Origin: Athripsodes cinereus
Lineage: Eukaryota > Arthropoda > Insecta > Trichoptera > Leptoceridae
Direction of reading: 5' to 3'
Assembly: GCA_947579605.1 (NCBI GenBank)
Contig: OX388319.1
Span: forward strand, 18,985,447 to 19,049,446
DNA: 64,000 nucleotides
The translations under genes were made by a program, and so were the position numbers. Below the pieces are notes generated by a model that was given only the letters and a program-made list of their open reading frames with translations, did no database searches and was not told the DNA's origin. Below, one piece after another: positions 33,655 through 45,305 of the stretch; position 1 is the stretch's first letter, and every line of letters begins with the position of its first letter.

Positions 33655-33679
33655 ATTTGTGTTTATACCGTATCGACAC
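33655..33679 (-). repeat. Family A, left piece split by the hAT element
   Basis: TTTATACCGT plus ATCGACAC continues, across the hAT element, into GTCCTACAAGTGGGGTAGCC at 36530. Joined across one target copy it matches the family A order (TACCATCACGGCAT then CCCACAAGTGGGG). Confidence 0.65.
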
Positions 33680-36521
33680 TAGGGTGTGTCGATTTTTTCA
33701 AATTTCGAATTTCAACGTGCCTGAGGCATTAAAAGTTGCCTTTTCTCAACAGAATATTAACTGATATTTTTTTTTTAATTTTGGGAACTTCCATTAGCCT
33801 CCTCAAATGGCCAAAAGTTGGCAAAAAACGATAAATTATAGAAATTTTGTCCTATAATTTTTTTTTGTAAAAAAGGTTAATAATATTTATTTATTAAAAT
33901 ATTCTTGTTTATTTGAATGTAAATAGTATAATCAAACGATAAAAAAATATTATTATAAATTATCCACTAATGATCCTTACTCTCGCACTACCGTCGTTTA
34001 TTTATCAGTCGTAAAAATTAGTCGCTCAGTTTCGGTCTCGGGTTGGAGTCGTGTACGAGTACACAAAATTAAGTATTTTCAACCAATTTCCGTAAGAAAT
34101 AACATGCAACTGGAATATGCTGCCGACGTATGAAAATGTTATCAAACATTACGAGTGGGTGAGATATAAAATGAAGCAGATTTCATCGAAAGAACCAGCT
34201 GCAGGAGATATAGCTACGAGCGTTACGCGTATGTTGATTGAAATTTGGAAAAACGCTTCTATTCCCGTGCTTTGAGAGCAAAGAATAAAAAAAAATTATA
34301 ATGTCATACATCACTGATTACAAGAAACTATTGAAAAATTTCAATAGAAAAACAAAAGTCGAGTATACATGGATAAAATCGAGAACTTTATTTTATACAG
34401 TCTTAGCCTTTTTGATGTTGCAGCCTGCAAATGAAGAGATTATTCTTTTTGCTATAATACCGCTACAAGAGCATTTATTTTAAGAACACCTTCAAAGACA
34501 AATGTTTATAGGTAGTATCGACATCGTTGCTACGCAAAAGTTACAAAGAAAAATTAAAAAAGTGCAAAAGACAGCGGAAAAATTGAGTAAACCTCCTGGT
34601 TGACGATGATAACGCCAACTTTATACCAAAGTGATTCTGATTCAGATATAAGTATGACTCAGGAAGATGAACATTTCCAGTGCTGTAGCTTACCTATCCC
34701 TTATAAAAAAGAAAAGGCTAAGACGAAAACAAACCTTGACAAGTAATCTCAAACCTGCGATAGGTATTGCGTATCGTATAGAGCTGGAACTGCCATCGCT
34801 TCTTTGATTTTGAAAGAAGATATCATAGATCACAGTAGATTGCGGAGAGCCAGAAAGCGAACGAGAGATTCCTTATTGCTCAACCGGGAGATCATGAGCG
34901 TTCATGGTTTATACTTTGATGGATGAAAGGATAAAACCATCTACATGGTAAAAAAAGGAAACAAGTTTTACCGACAATCTAAAATTGAAGAACATGTTAC
35001 ACTCGTGCAAGAGCCTGGATCTATTTATCTGGGACATATAACTCCGTCGTCTGGAACAGCGAAAGATGTCAAAGTCTCCTTGTTTCGCTTTCTAACAGAT
35101 CAGAAAATATCCTGAGAAGAAATTTGCGCTGTCGGCTGTGACGGAACGAATGTTAATACAGGAAGAAAAAATGGAATAATTTCCAGACTAGAAAAGAGAC
35201 TTCAAAAACCATTACAATGGCTCATCTGTCAACTTCATGCAATTGAACTTCCATTGCGACATTTATTATCATCGCTAGGTGGTCCAACTATCGGACCTTC
35301 AGCTTTTTCAGGACCAATAGGTAAAAATATTAATTTTTGTGAAAATATGGAGGTCAAAGAGTTTGTTGTAATTGAGACGTCATTGCCTGAACTTTGGTGT
35401 GATAAATTAAGCACAGACCAAAAATATTTATACATTTTGTGCCAAGCAGTATCAACTGATAAAGTGAATGATGATTTGGCCCAAAAACAACCAGGGAAGA
35501 TGTCCCATGCCAGATGGTTAACGTCTGCAAGAAGGATTTTACGTTTATATGTCGCCACTGAAAATCCTTGTGAAAAACTGAAAATATTGGCCGTTTTTGT
35601 TATGAAAGTCTATGCACCTTCATGGTTTACAATACAACTCTTGTAAAGATGGGGTAGTTAATTTATGGAAAATAATTTGTTCATCACGATGCCTTCCAGC
35701 AAAATTAAAAGCAATAATAGATCCTGTTGTTCAACGTAATTCTTATTTTGCAAATCCAGAGAATATGTATAATAATAGCTATACTAAGTGATAATGATAA
35801 GAGAATAAGTGAGTTGGGATGTCGAAGGATCTTGAAAGCTCGCTCCATTGAAGCTCCGGGTATACGAGAATTTGTAATTCCAAAAGTTAACTTCGATTGC
35901 AACAGCTACATAGAATTGATTGACTGGCAAAAACCATCTTTAATTCTCACATCATCTCCCCTTTGGAGTGCAATAAGTACTGACGATTTGAAAAAAAATT
36001 CAACTGAATTTTTACATTAAAATGTTACATTAAAATGTTTAACTTTCCCAAATTTCCATGCCATACACAATCAGTGGAGAGATGTGTTAAATAAACTATA
36101 GAAGCATCTAGTTCTGTTGCTGGTCACAAGGCTCAAGAAGGTTTTATTTGCGCCAGGCAACATTCAAGAAATATGATGCCAAAATTTAATTCTAAGGAAG
36201 ATTTAAAATATTTTTTTATAAATAAATATAATGAATGTCGTCTTATTTTTGTTTTAATTATCTTAAATCGACTCTTATTTAGATAAAATCACTAATACAT
36301 AGCATCGTAATGATTCAATGTTTTTTCTATTTTCGTTAAAAGAGCAAACGTTTTTTGCATTTTTTTCAAAACTTCATGCTGCTTGAGGAGGCTAAAGATA
36401 ATGTTTAAAGTAGCATTTTTTTGTTTTTTCTTGTCATTAGCAACATCATACAACTTTTGAGTACTAAGGAGTTAAAATAAAATAAACTTTATTTTTTTTG
36501 TATGGAGAGCGACACACCCTA
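33680..36521 (+). mobile_element. Complete hAT-like DNA transposon, 2842 bp
   Basis: The ends are perfect 12-bp inverted repeats, TAGGGTGTGTCG on the left and CGACACACCCTA on the right. They are bounded by the 8-bp duplication ATCGACAC (33672-33679 and 36522-36529). An 8-bp duplication with TAGGG-type ends is characteristic of the hAT superfamily. The element sits in a family A repeat, which confirms the borders independently. The interior carries one decayed transposase gene (separate entry). Noncoding ends of about 430 bp and 330 bp flank it and include TGAGGAGGCTAAAG-type subterminal sequence mirrored by TTAGCCTCCTCAAATGG near 33795. Confidence 0.85.
34118..36190 (+). pseudogene. hAT-like transposase pseudogene
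   Basis: Read piecewise, the plus strand gives an amino end LPTYENVIKHYEW..KEPAA and IEIWKNASIPVL, then ITDYKKLLKN. The central block is in one frame from about 34835 to 35646: RARKRTRDSLLLNRE, MSVHGLYFDG, IEEHVTLVQEPGSIYLGHIT, AVGCDGTNVNTG, PLQWLICQLHAIELPLRHLL, AFSGPIGK, LSTDQKYLYILCQAVS and GKMSHARWLT. A carboxy part follows: ISELGCRRILKAR, YIELIDWQKPS and HTQSVERCVK. FDG and GCDGT are candidate positions for RNase H-fold acidic residues. In-frame TGA codons at 34924 and 35113 and several frameshifts inactivate it. Both TGAs could be CGA to TGA changes. The hAT assignment comes mainly from the ends. Confidence 0.8.
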
Positions 36522-36529
36522 ATCGACAC

Positions 36530-36560
36530 GTCCTACAAGTGGGGTAGCCAGCAGACTGTC
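36530..36560 (-). repeat. Family A, right piece split by the hAT element
   Basis: GTCCTACAAGTGGGGTAGCC then AGCAGACTGTC continues the family A pattern begun at 33655. The rest of the copy is eroded. Confidence 0.65.
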
Positions 36561-37561
36561 TATATTAAAATAATATAAGTTTCTAGGTAGTTTATTGACC
36601 TAGTGAATTTCATGTACCTTGTTTGTTTAAATACTCTGTACATTAAATAAAATATTTAATTAATGTTGACAAATCACTTCAAATTTTCAATATGCCCAAT
36701 AAAAAACTTTATTACTAACACAAATAATTAACGACGAAGGACTTCGTGAATTGTCGGATTTATGAACTAATCTTGATGGAATATAGTAAGAGAACTAATA
36801 ATCAGAAAATCTCTAAGTCCCAACAACTTTAACATCGAAGGTCGCCAAAGCAATTACTGAAATATATTAATGTTTCGTTAGTTCAATTCCATCCGAATTA
36901 ACTTGATATTAATTTAGTTTCCAATTTTCATCCCCCCATTCGTGACCTGCGAACAGAATTGGACGCCCTCTTTCCTTAAATCTTAAAACATTAAATAAGT
37001 AATTTAGTAATATTTACTTATTCTAAACATTCATCTTCAGTGTTTATGTTTTAGTATTTTATTTAAGAAAATTATGTATGATCGAACACTTTCATTTATC
37101 ATCAAGGCTATAGAAGACCTTGTCAACAAAAACATTTTTGTAACGGAGCATCAAAAATACTCAATAATAAAGCGATAGGAGTATGATAGCTGTAAAAAAT
37201 CACTGGGTTTCATCCCGTGTTCACAAGAATATAGTTGCAGTAGTTGATAGTAGAGAAGATAGTCATAATATGGTCTTAACTACATATCGTGAATGAAATC
37301 GTATTGGCATTCGGGAATTTTAGTGGGTACACATTGACGGTTGCAACCTCCCTCACTCATGAATGTTACAGGTATGTCAGTTTCTATGTCATCCATACTC
37401 TTCACGCGAATTCTTTCTAAGGAAGGGCTCAAAGTTCGCCTGAAGGACTCCCCATGACAAAATCCTTTCAGAAATTAAATATAACACCGTTAATGTCCAC
37501 CAGCTCTTTACTTTAACAATAAAGACTTAAAATAAGCTTACAGTTACGTATTTTTTACATA
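36561..37561. other. A+T-rich stretch, nothing recognised
   Basis: No supported feature. The block 37300-37460 is somewhat richer in G+C but I see no motif. Confidence 0.45.
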
Positions 37562-37787
37562 CTCATCATCATCATCATCATAGCCCTCAACGCTCCCCTC
37601 GGGAGCACAGGGCAGAAACCAGCCTCCTCCATTCAGAGCGTCTCTGTGCCAATTGCGTCACCTCTTTCCACGACATTCCTTGCGCTCTGATATCGTTGTC
37701 ATAGGAACGGTGTATTGTGAAAGAGGGACGCCCGGGCCTACGGAACCCCTGCGCACGGAAGAACAGTGCTCTTTTTGGCCAACTACT
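37562..37787 (-). mobile_element. LINE-alpha 3' end, copy 4
   Basis: The minus frame encodes WPKRALFFRAQGFRRPGRPS and EVTQLAQRRSEWRRLVSALC up to the stop, followed by an ATG-repeat tail (CAT units at 37564-37581). It is 5'-truncated after TTGGCCAACTA (plus view), about 150 bp shorter than copies 2 and 3. Very similar to copy 2. Confidence 0.85.
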
Positions 37788-37989
37788 TACATACTGTGTA
37801 GCTGTTTTCTGGGTAGAGAAATTCAAAAAAATGTATATACCTGATTCTTTTCATTTAATTATTGAAAAGAAAAACAACATTTACATAACATAATACAGTG
37901 GCGCCAAATCCATAAAAACAGATTTGTCGCACATCGTTCCTTTTCATAATAACATAGGTTATAAATTATTTAAACCTAAACAATAGCAG

Positions 37990-38275
37990 CAAAAATATAT
38001 ATGTAACATTGTAGTATTTATGTACATGATTTGAATTATAAATAAATCGACATTTCAAAATCCATTCCTTGACAAACCTTTTTGATACAATTTTACTACA
38101 ACATTTTTTAATAAATTTCAATATCATATTAAACAGTTAAGGCACATTATATTCCAAAGCTCTCTTACCGTATTCATTATCATATTTTGGTACTAGATAT
38201 CCTTCATTTGATTTAAATCTAGTATGATGATCGTGTTGCGGTCTTGTATTATATTCATCTTTCAAAAACTGGCCA
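37990..38275 (-). mobile_element. LINE C-terminal fragment (CR1/Jockey-like end)
   Basis: The minus strand reads EYNTRPQHDHHTRFKSNEGY, LVPKYDNEYGKRALEYNVP, then a stop and LFNMILKFIKKC. HxTR..x..VP....YGKR.L.YN.P.LFN is the pattern at the end of many CR1/Jockey-like LINE reverse transcriptases. Broken by at least one stop. The downstream 3' UTR merges into A+T-rich DNA. Confidence 0.65.
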
Positions 38276-38488
38276 AGGATATATTTATGGACATATCAAA
38301 TATAATATGTTTGACCTATTGTTTCCCATCGACTGTTTTGTATTATTTTATTTTTTGACTTGATATTAATTAATTAGTCTATATTTACTTCTGTTTCGCA
38401 TTATTTTATTATTGACTGCTTTTTTGGCTTTATACTAATTAATTACTCTTTACATAACTTAATTATTTTATATTTGACTTGTGATTTC

Positions 38489-38491
<3 letters not shown>

Positions 38492-38557
<66 letters not shown>

Positions 38558-39060
38558 TACATACAGTTTACACAACATAAGAAGTCAATTAATACATACA
38601 TTATTACTAAAAATACATATAAATAAGTATTATACCTCATGAGGACAAGTCCTGTGTAGAGGTATTACTCAAAAACAGATATTAAACTTTCTACAGTATA
38701 ACAGAGACTCTAGAAAAAGAGACAGTTTTAAGTGTTGAACAGTAAAAAAAAAAAAAAACACAATATTAGCTTACTTTAAAATGTGGAAAAGCGTTTTCCG
38801 TGCCCAATCTCTTCCCTTATAAATCAACCATTGTTTGACCCTTTTTTTAAATCTCCAAACATTATAAATTTCTTTCAACCTGTCGTCTAACAAATTATAC
38901 ATTCTAGGGCCAAGGAATGCTACACTTCTCTGCCCCAGTGCAGTCTGCATCGCCGGTACCACTCTGAGACCACGCACTCGAGATCTAGTTATCCTTGGGC
39001 TGTTTATTTCAGGACTTTCACACAGTGAAGAATGACATCTCAAAACTATAAAAGAAATAT
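38492..39060 (-). mobile_element. LINE 3' end with long poly(A)
   Basis: On the minus strand a frame ending at 38771 encodes RITRSRVRGLRVVPAMQTAL, GQRSVAFLGPRMYNLLDDRL and KEIYNVWRFKKRVKQWLIYK, the GQRSxAxLGPxxYN signature of LINE reverse transcriptase C-termini. About 280 bp of 3' UTR follow, ending in an uninterrupted run of about 63 A (T in plus view, 38492-38554). The long clean tail suggests a recent insertion. A lysine-rich ORF across the tail is an artefact. Confidence 0.8.
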
Positions 39061-39129
39061 AAAGCTGTCTCACATCCAGTATACTATAAAAACGGATCGT
39101 GTATGTTTGTATTTGTTGTCTATTATACT

Positions 39130-39180
39130 GTTGTTTAACATGTAAAAGGCTCACGCCGTATATTGATGTAAAATAAAAAA
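39130..39180 (-). repeat. Family B LINE tail-like sequence
   Basis: CATGTAAAAGGCTCACGCCG then TATATTGATGTAAAATAAA is the family B 3' signature, read here on the plus strand; it overlaps the upstream end of the LINE at 38492. Orientation is uncertain. Confidence 0.35.
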
Positions 39181-39794
39181 AATACACATGACAAAATTGT
39201 AGATAAATGAAATATAATTCAACATTCATTCCGACTAAAGACTTATTTTGATGTAATTAATCTATCGGAAATTTGGTGTTTGAGAGACTATCGCTGGTAG
39301 GCAAACTGTGCGTCGAAATTTTCACAAAGAATATTACATTATCTTCTTTGGGATTTCTGGGAAACTTTTAATTAAATTATTGGTGATATCATTCAGGCGC
39401 TTGTCGAATGGACCGAAACCAAATCAATACGGCTCAGGGATAGAATATAGTTTGGTACGTCACATCTATTGATATCATCACATACCCTACACAAGAATCC
39501 TTTGTTTTACAAACATTCACTTCATTAGAAGTAAAAACATGGTGGGGCTCTTTTCTTTCTGTACCATATCAAATCACACCAATGCGAAGTCTGATTTTGG
39601 CTATCACTTTAGTATGCGTGCATATGGGTCTCGTCTTGCTGTTTTTAGGTAGACGGAAGATCCTTTACTCTATAGGTCTACATACAACATTTAATGTAAT
39701 ACGAAAATACGTTATTTCCTAATAAGCCATGCTTGTATTGTACTTTACCAGTTCATGCACCACGTGAAATGTAGTAAATAACCACAATTTTTTA
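39181..39794. other. A+T-rich stretch, nothing recognised
   Basis: No supported feature. Confidence 0.5.
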
Positions 39795-39960
39795 TTACTA
39801 TGATTTGATTCCCAATTATATTTTGTTCTTCGCCGATTGTTGTTCACGTCTTGCTCCAACTGTGTTGTGAATGAGAATTATGATTTGTTTTTATGAAGAA
39901 TATACTCATAGCATGTAAAAGGCTCACCCCGTGGATATATATATAAATATAACAAAATTT
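39795..39960 (+). mobile_element. Family B LINE 3' end
   Basis: ATTCCCAATTATATTTTGTT, CACAACTGTGTTGTGAATGA-like sequence (CCAACTGTGTTGTGAATGAG), then GCATGTAAAAGGCTCACCCC. A reverse-complement relative lies at 46780-46935. Confidence 0.6.
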
Positions 39961-40094
39961 TCTGGCTGCAACTCAGTTTTTATCACTTTTCCAACGTTCT
40001 GATATTGTTGATGTAGGAAGCAAAAAAACAACAAGAAAAATACAAAACCCACTAATTACCAGTAACGAGCATTTTATAAGTACATAAATTTTTA

Positions 40095-40428
40095 TCTAAC
40101 ATATAAAATTCTCGTGTCACGGTGTTTGTTTTTATACTCCTCCAAAACGGCTGGACCGATTTCAATAAAATTTTGTGTGCCTATTGGGTAGGTCTGAAAA
40201 TCGGCAACATCTATTTTTTATACCCGTCAAAGTTAAGGGTCACTCAGAATTTTTTAATTTTATTTTTTGGACTAAATTTTTTATTTTTATTTTTTTATGG
40301 TGAGGCATTAAAAATACATACATATCTAAATTTTCACCCTTCTACTATTATCAACCTCTATTTTTTAAAAGCGATATTAGTATATGGCATAATGCATATG
40401 ACAAAACAACGTTTTCCGGGTCAGTTAG
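40095..40428 (+). mobile_element. Non-autonomous Helitron, 334 bp
   Basis: Starts TCTAACATATAAAATTCTCG, preceded by A, and ends GTTTTCCGGGTCAGTTAG followed by T. It includes CTCCAAAACGGCTGGACCGA and ATGACAAAACAACG. TC start, a CTAG-type end (here TTAG) and insertion between A and T fit Helitrons. The CAACGTTTGCCGGGTCAGCTAG end is common in insect Helitrons. No target duplication, as expected. The 105-codon ORF inside is not a Helitron protein. Confidence 0.8.
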
Positions 40429-40879
40429 TATTCATATAAAAGCTTGTTACTTTGAGGACATGTTTAGTATCTTTTATGATAAATCAGTACTGACGTAAAG
40501 AAGGGAAGTCTTGTAGCGCTGGAAACTTGAGAAAGTTTTGTATATTGCATTATCTATCAAAGTCCTCGATCATGATTGTTATTTGATTTTATTTGGTATA
40601 ACTTATAATGTCATTAGGTATATTATAATCTAATAATAATTTTATGTATTTACCAAACTTATGATTTCTTTGCTTCTTTAGTTTGTCTCGTCTTTGCACC
40701 CACCCCTCAATATGATAATACAAAAGTTTAAAACATTTTCCAAGTTTTTATTTTTCTTATATATTATTTTGTTCTTTCTTCATCAGTTTAATATTAAAAA
40801 AACACTAATATGATGATAGTAATTTAAATTACAATCTAGACAACCAATATAACAATCGTGCTAACAAAAATTTAAGACA
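40429..40879. other. A+T-rich stretch, nothing recognised
   Basis: No supported feature. Confidence 0.5.
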
Positions 40880-41010
40880 TTCAGGATGAATGGAAAACCC
40901 CATCGCTAAATTTTAAAACAATATTGTTTTTTTAAAAACTTCCTCTTTACAGGACACTCGAAAACTTGCATAAAAGAGTGGGAGATAAATTCTTTGCCGG
41001 ATGTTTCGAT
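40880..41010 (-). repeat. Family A dispersed repeat, 5' half
   Basis: AAGACATTCAGGATGAATGG, ACAGGACACTCGAAAACTTG, AAGAGTGGGAGATAAATTCT and TTGCCGGATG match the family A 5' half in reverse complement. Confidence 0.7.
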
Positions 41011-41042
41011 TTGCCGCGAGTTCTTCTCTAATCTTTTTCAGT

Positions 41043-41200
41043 CCAGGGGCCGTAGACAAACCGTACTTAGCGATCGACTACTGGCGAACTCTTCGACAAT
41101 CTACCTACATGTACCGTATAATTTTGCATTATTGTTGCGGTTATAGTCAAAAATTCGTTTGTAGTCGATCGCCAAGTGCATGTTTGTCTAGGGGGGCAGT
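41043..41200. mobile_element. Foldback MITE
   Basis: TAGACAAAC, then TACTTAGCGATCGACTAC on the left (41053-41081) mirrors GTAGTCGATCGCCAAGTGCA TGTTTGTCTA on the right (41161-41190). The arms extend weakly inward. The outer ends CAGGGGCC and GGGGGGCAG hint at a hAT-like element, but no 8-bp duplication could be seen. Confidence 0.65.
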
Positions 41201-42849
41201 GGTGGCCAATCAGTGGCGCATTTCTGACTATTGTAGATTGGTGCTCTAATAAACGTGTCTTTTAAAATGACGTAAATTAATTCATTGAATTCCGTGATTG
41301 AGGTATTAATTTTCCTCCCTTTTTGTATTTTACAACCCCAAACGTGAACGTAAGAAGGTAAAAAAAGTTCGAGTTGTATGGCGGATCATACCTTGTCTGC
41401 AAAAAAAATTGCACATGGTATACAAAATGCTGGCCACCACTGTTTTACACCATGCCTCTTACATTCTTTAGAATACTTTCATTCAAATAGATAATACTAC
41501 ATATATTATCATGACATGTTGTTTTGTTACAATCTGCATATAGGTACTTGTTGATACTTGGCAGTATTAGTAGGTATCTCTCATTATCTACCGTTACAGT
41601 AAATTAAATGTATTCAATACATATAGCATCTATTATTATTATTATTACTAGAATGCTCGACAAAAGGGTTAAAGTAAATATCGTACAATAAAGAAAACCA
41701 CGAAGTTCAATGAAATGAAACCGCTTTAACCTGCCATTCCTCAGCCGCCGAACATGTTGTGGGGTATTGAAGCCATTTAGTTGTTAATATTACGGTCTTT
41801 CTCATGTGAAATTTAATGTATCGGGAATGAAATACAACTAAATTGAAGTTGATAGGTAGTACAATACATGAGGGCATAATGTTAAGAGTGCTAAACTTTT
41901 GTTGCAAAAAGTTCGTTCCCCGAGTATTGATCTGTTTTTATTTTTGCTGTTTTGTTTATTGTTTGCTGTAGTCTAGAACGTAGTTAGTAAATTTATATTA
42001 CTTCAATAATAAAATTCAAAGTTTTAAGTATATTTTTTGAACGAAGGATCTCACTTACTAGCCATCTCACTTACTAGGATCAAATTTACTAGCCATTTAT
42101 ACTATAAATGATATCAAAGCTAAATACCAGTAAATAAAGACCACTTTTTATCTTATAATTAACACAATCAAACAAAAAAAAACTATTTCTTGTATAAAAA
42201 AAACTGGGCATCAACGCCTAACTCACCTTTCACGTCACAAAACCATAAATATATCTTTCAATAAAAAAAAATGTGCATAGCTAGTTGACAAGCTAATAAC
42301 ACCTACAACATATTAACATAGTCTTACTCTTCCGCGGTTCAGGGCTGAGATTGCATCGATGACGATGAGTGTGTAGTGTAGATGTGTGTAAGATGCTTAC
42401 ATCCATGCTTCGGAAGATATTTCCTTTAACTTTCCGATTTCCCCCCTCCTATCAGCCATATTTTTTTAATTTTTGTTGTAGTTGTATGTATATTTGTGTG
42501 TGTATGCATACATTAAGGTTCTAATTATATTTTTTTTATTTGCAATAAGTATATTTTTTAATTTAAACGATTTATTCTCCTTTTTTTTGCTTTATCACAT
42601 TTCATCCTTTGTTCAGCTTTTGTTGCATGGTTTGGAGCCACTTTTATTTTTTTTTTGTAAAAATCATTGTCTATTTTTAAGTAACTCCTTTTGCTGTCTT
42701 TTTGTTTTTCTTCTTTTGTATTTTAATATTCGGTTTTTTATTATTATTTTAACTTTATTTATAGCTATGTAAACACATTCGAATACAAATGTGCACTCTG
42801 TAAATGGGTTAATATGTTTATATATTGTAATATATAAAAAATACTTTAA
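41201..42849. other. A+T-rich stretch, nothing recognised
   Basis: A short tandem (CTTACTAGCCATCTCACTTACTAG-like) lies at about 42054-42100. A 96-codon ORF at 42482-42772 is F/L/I-rich and driven by T runs. It may be internal DNA of the Helitron copy that ends at 42997. Confidence 0.45.
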
Positions 42850-42997
42850 TAATTTGTCTGCAACGCTTCATTCCTCTTTCAATTATAATAAAATTGCATC
42901 CCCACACCTTTATAGTGGTAGTTATTTTTATTGAACTTAAAATAATTTCCAAAAATAATGTATAGGATGGCAAAACAACGTTTGCCGGGTCAGCTAG
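42850..42997 (+). mobile_element. Helitron 3' end
   Basis: ATGGCAAAACAACGTTTGCC then GGGTCAGCTAG followed by T is a canonical Helitron 3' terminus, better preserved than that of 40095-40428. The 5' end is not identified, so the left border is arbitrary. Confidence 0.65.
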
Positions 42998-43002
42998 TAT
43001 AT

Positions 43003-43639
43003 TATATTTGTGAAAACCTGTAGATGTGCCAATAAAATAAAAAAATAAAACAACTTTGTCCAAAATATAATCAGAATGCAACGTGTAGGTAAACAATTAT
43101 AAACAATTATAAACAATACCTCAAAACAGCAACTAAGGTTACTGGTGTCACAGGCGTGCAGTATTACAAATCTGGTAAAACAATTCATAAATTAATTATT
43201 TGATATTATAGTAAAATATAAGACACCAGAGCAAAAAATCACAGAACAGCAACACTATTGAAAAACAAAAAAAAAATCACAAAACACCAGACACTATTAC
43301 AAACATTGAGAAGTCATTACTAACTCTTGATATTTTCAGTTAGTTTTTCATTTTAAAGTGCCCTTTGGCTCAGTATTATTTTTATTTATTCATTTATTTC
43401 CTCAAATATGTTCGTAAAAACCAATACAGTTCAAATATCCATATGGTAATACAATTAATTCCACTTTGCCATCTCACTAAGCTAGAGACTGTATCGAGGC
43501 GGATAGTACAATCAGTAGCATAAACTACTAGAAAAAATATAGACATCATAATTAATAGATTTACACAGTACACGAATATACGATAGAGATCATAAAAAAT
43601 CAATAAATAAATACTCATAAAAATACTAACATAGTTACT
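43003..43639. other. A+T-rich stretch, nothing firm
   Basis: TTTTTATTTATTCATTTATTTCC at about 43378 may be a minus-strand LINE tail. Otherwise nothing recognised. Confidence 0.4.
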
Positions 43640-43960
43640 TACTAGTCAGCCATCTTTCCACTCCTGGATAAAAGCCTCTTCCAAACTCTTCCAAACGTCG
43701 CGGTTCTGTGCCCTCTGTATCCATTTCCTTCCCACGATTGGAGTTATGTATTTTGTCTTTTGTGGTCTGCCGATGCTTCTTTTGCTACTCCATGGTCGCT
43801 ATTTGACGATTCTTGGAGTTCATCTACCGTCATTTCGTCTTGCAACATGACTCTCCTATTGCCACTTAAGTTTTGCAACACGATCCATAATATCTGTGAC
43901 TTTTGTTAGGTGTCTGATGTCTTCGTTTCTAATTTTATCTCTCAGACTCTAACATTCCCC
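43640..43960 (-). mobile_element. LINE-epsilon C-terminus
   Basis: The minus strand encodes LRDKIRNEDIRHLTKVTDIM, DRVAKLKWQ, stop, ESHVARRNDGR, then after further stops KRSIGRPQKTKYITPIVGRK, WIQRAQNRDVWKSLEEAFIQ and EWKDG before the end. The DRVAKLKWQWAGHVARR..GRP..W.QRAQDR..W pattern is the end of a widespread LINE endonuclease/reverse-transcriptase family. At least three stops. Confidence 0.85.
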
Positions 43961-45107
43961 TAACATTCAACTCAAAAAATACAGAGTTTAAATCCAAGAA
44001 TGAAATTTAAATCTAATAATTCTGATTAAAAAAAATTATTAAGGTGATTAATGTTTCACTGAAAAAAAAACTTTCTTTTATTTTTATAAAATGTCAAGAT
44101 AAACCACAAATGCTTTTTCAAATGGTTAAGAAATAAAACGTATTTAATAGACTTTGAAACAATCTTGAAAATCATTGCATCTGTTTATTTTAACTTCGTG
44201 CGAAATGTACTGAAAGTTCTAAGCTATTATTGGCTTACCTTTAATAATTAATGAACCATTACACAATTTTTCTTTTTAAGATACCACTACTACTACAATT
44301 ATTATTGGAAACATTCTACGGTAACCCTTTGTTTAAATATGGATACCGCATAGCCAACGCTGGATAGAATAATATTTCGTTCTAATGACGTACATACATA
44401 GTAATACTACATACAACAACTTACTGCTTTTACTATCTCCATTATTTTGAAACCGTTATAAACCTTCCTAATCGCTAGATCGCAGGATTGTATTTATACC
44501 GTGTGTATTCAGTCACGAAATGATATTCTCCACAATTTTCTTACGAAAAACTTAACTGTTCATATGACAGGTTCCAAAGCAAACTGAAACAAACTATACT
44601 GACTGAATCAGATGGAAGTGAATGATTGCAAATCAAATGACTAATTACTTATTAGTACGTGACAAATCTCTAATTAATTTTTAATCTTCTCTAGTGCGTC
44701 TCCATCCTATTCTGAATATTAGTTCATTCATAAGTGAGCCATTTGTTTCTCAACTTGGATCACACCATCCTTAGATTTTCCAAATCCAATGAAAGATAAA
44801 ATTAAACGCATAGATCTATAAATAATATTATGTTGTTATGTTGTCCACTGTTTAAAAAACATTGGAAATAAAATTTTATCTTAGTATTCTATAAACATTA
44901 AAATCGCGGCGTAGATTAGTTCATTAGTCGAATAATTTTAAATAGAAAATTGAATGCTGTTTCGTTGATATTTTTCAAGTATCGTGTTATTTATTTGTGA
45001 CAAAGTTTAATTGTTTTTTTGTTCAGTCAAAATTGGGATTTGCTATCTTTTGAAACTCCAAATTATTTTCTCAAAAAGATAGCTGCGTAGGTACTTTTGT
45101 AATATTT
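43961..45107. other. A+T-rich stretch, nothing recognised
   Basis: No supported feature. Confidence 0.5.
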
Positions 45108-45305
45108 AATTGTAGAAGGGAGGAGGGGAAGGGGCAGAGTGCCAATAAGATGGAACGACCAAATTAAGGAGGCCACACAGAGCTCACTTCACGGGGCCAT
45201 ACACATGGCGGAGGATCGCTCAACATGGAGACAGATGGTTTACAGAACGAGGCATGATGGTCACGATCCTCAGGATTGAGGGACCGACAGAGATGATGAT
45301 GATTA
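45108..45305 (+). mobile_element. LINE-zeta C-terminus with GATGAT tail
   Basis: The plus frame encodes RRGRGRVPIRWNDQIKEATQ, SSLHGAIHMAEDRSTWRQMV and YRTRHDGHDPQD, stop, then GATGATGATGATTA. The GRxPxRWxDQ..AEDRxxWR..H.HDPQ pattern is a standard LINE C-terminus. Open over about 55 codons. 5'-truncated. Confidence 0.85.

Noticed and set aside
38443..38640. Lysine-rich minus ORF
   Set aside because: It is the translation of a poly(A) tail of a LINE insertion.
40122..40439. 105-codon plus ORF
   Set aside because: Lies inside a non-autonomous Helitron; no Rep/helicase motif and T-run driven composition.
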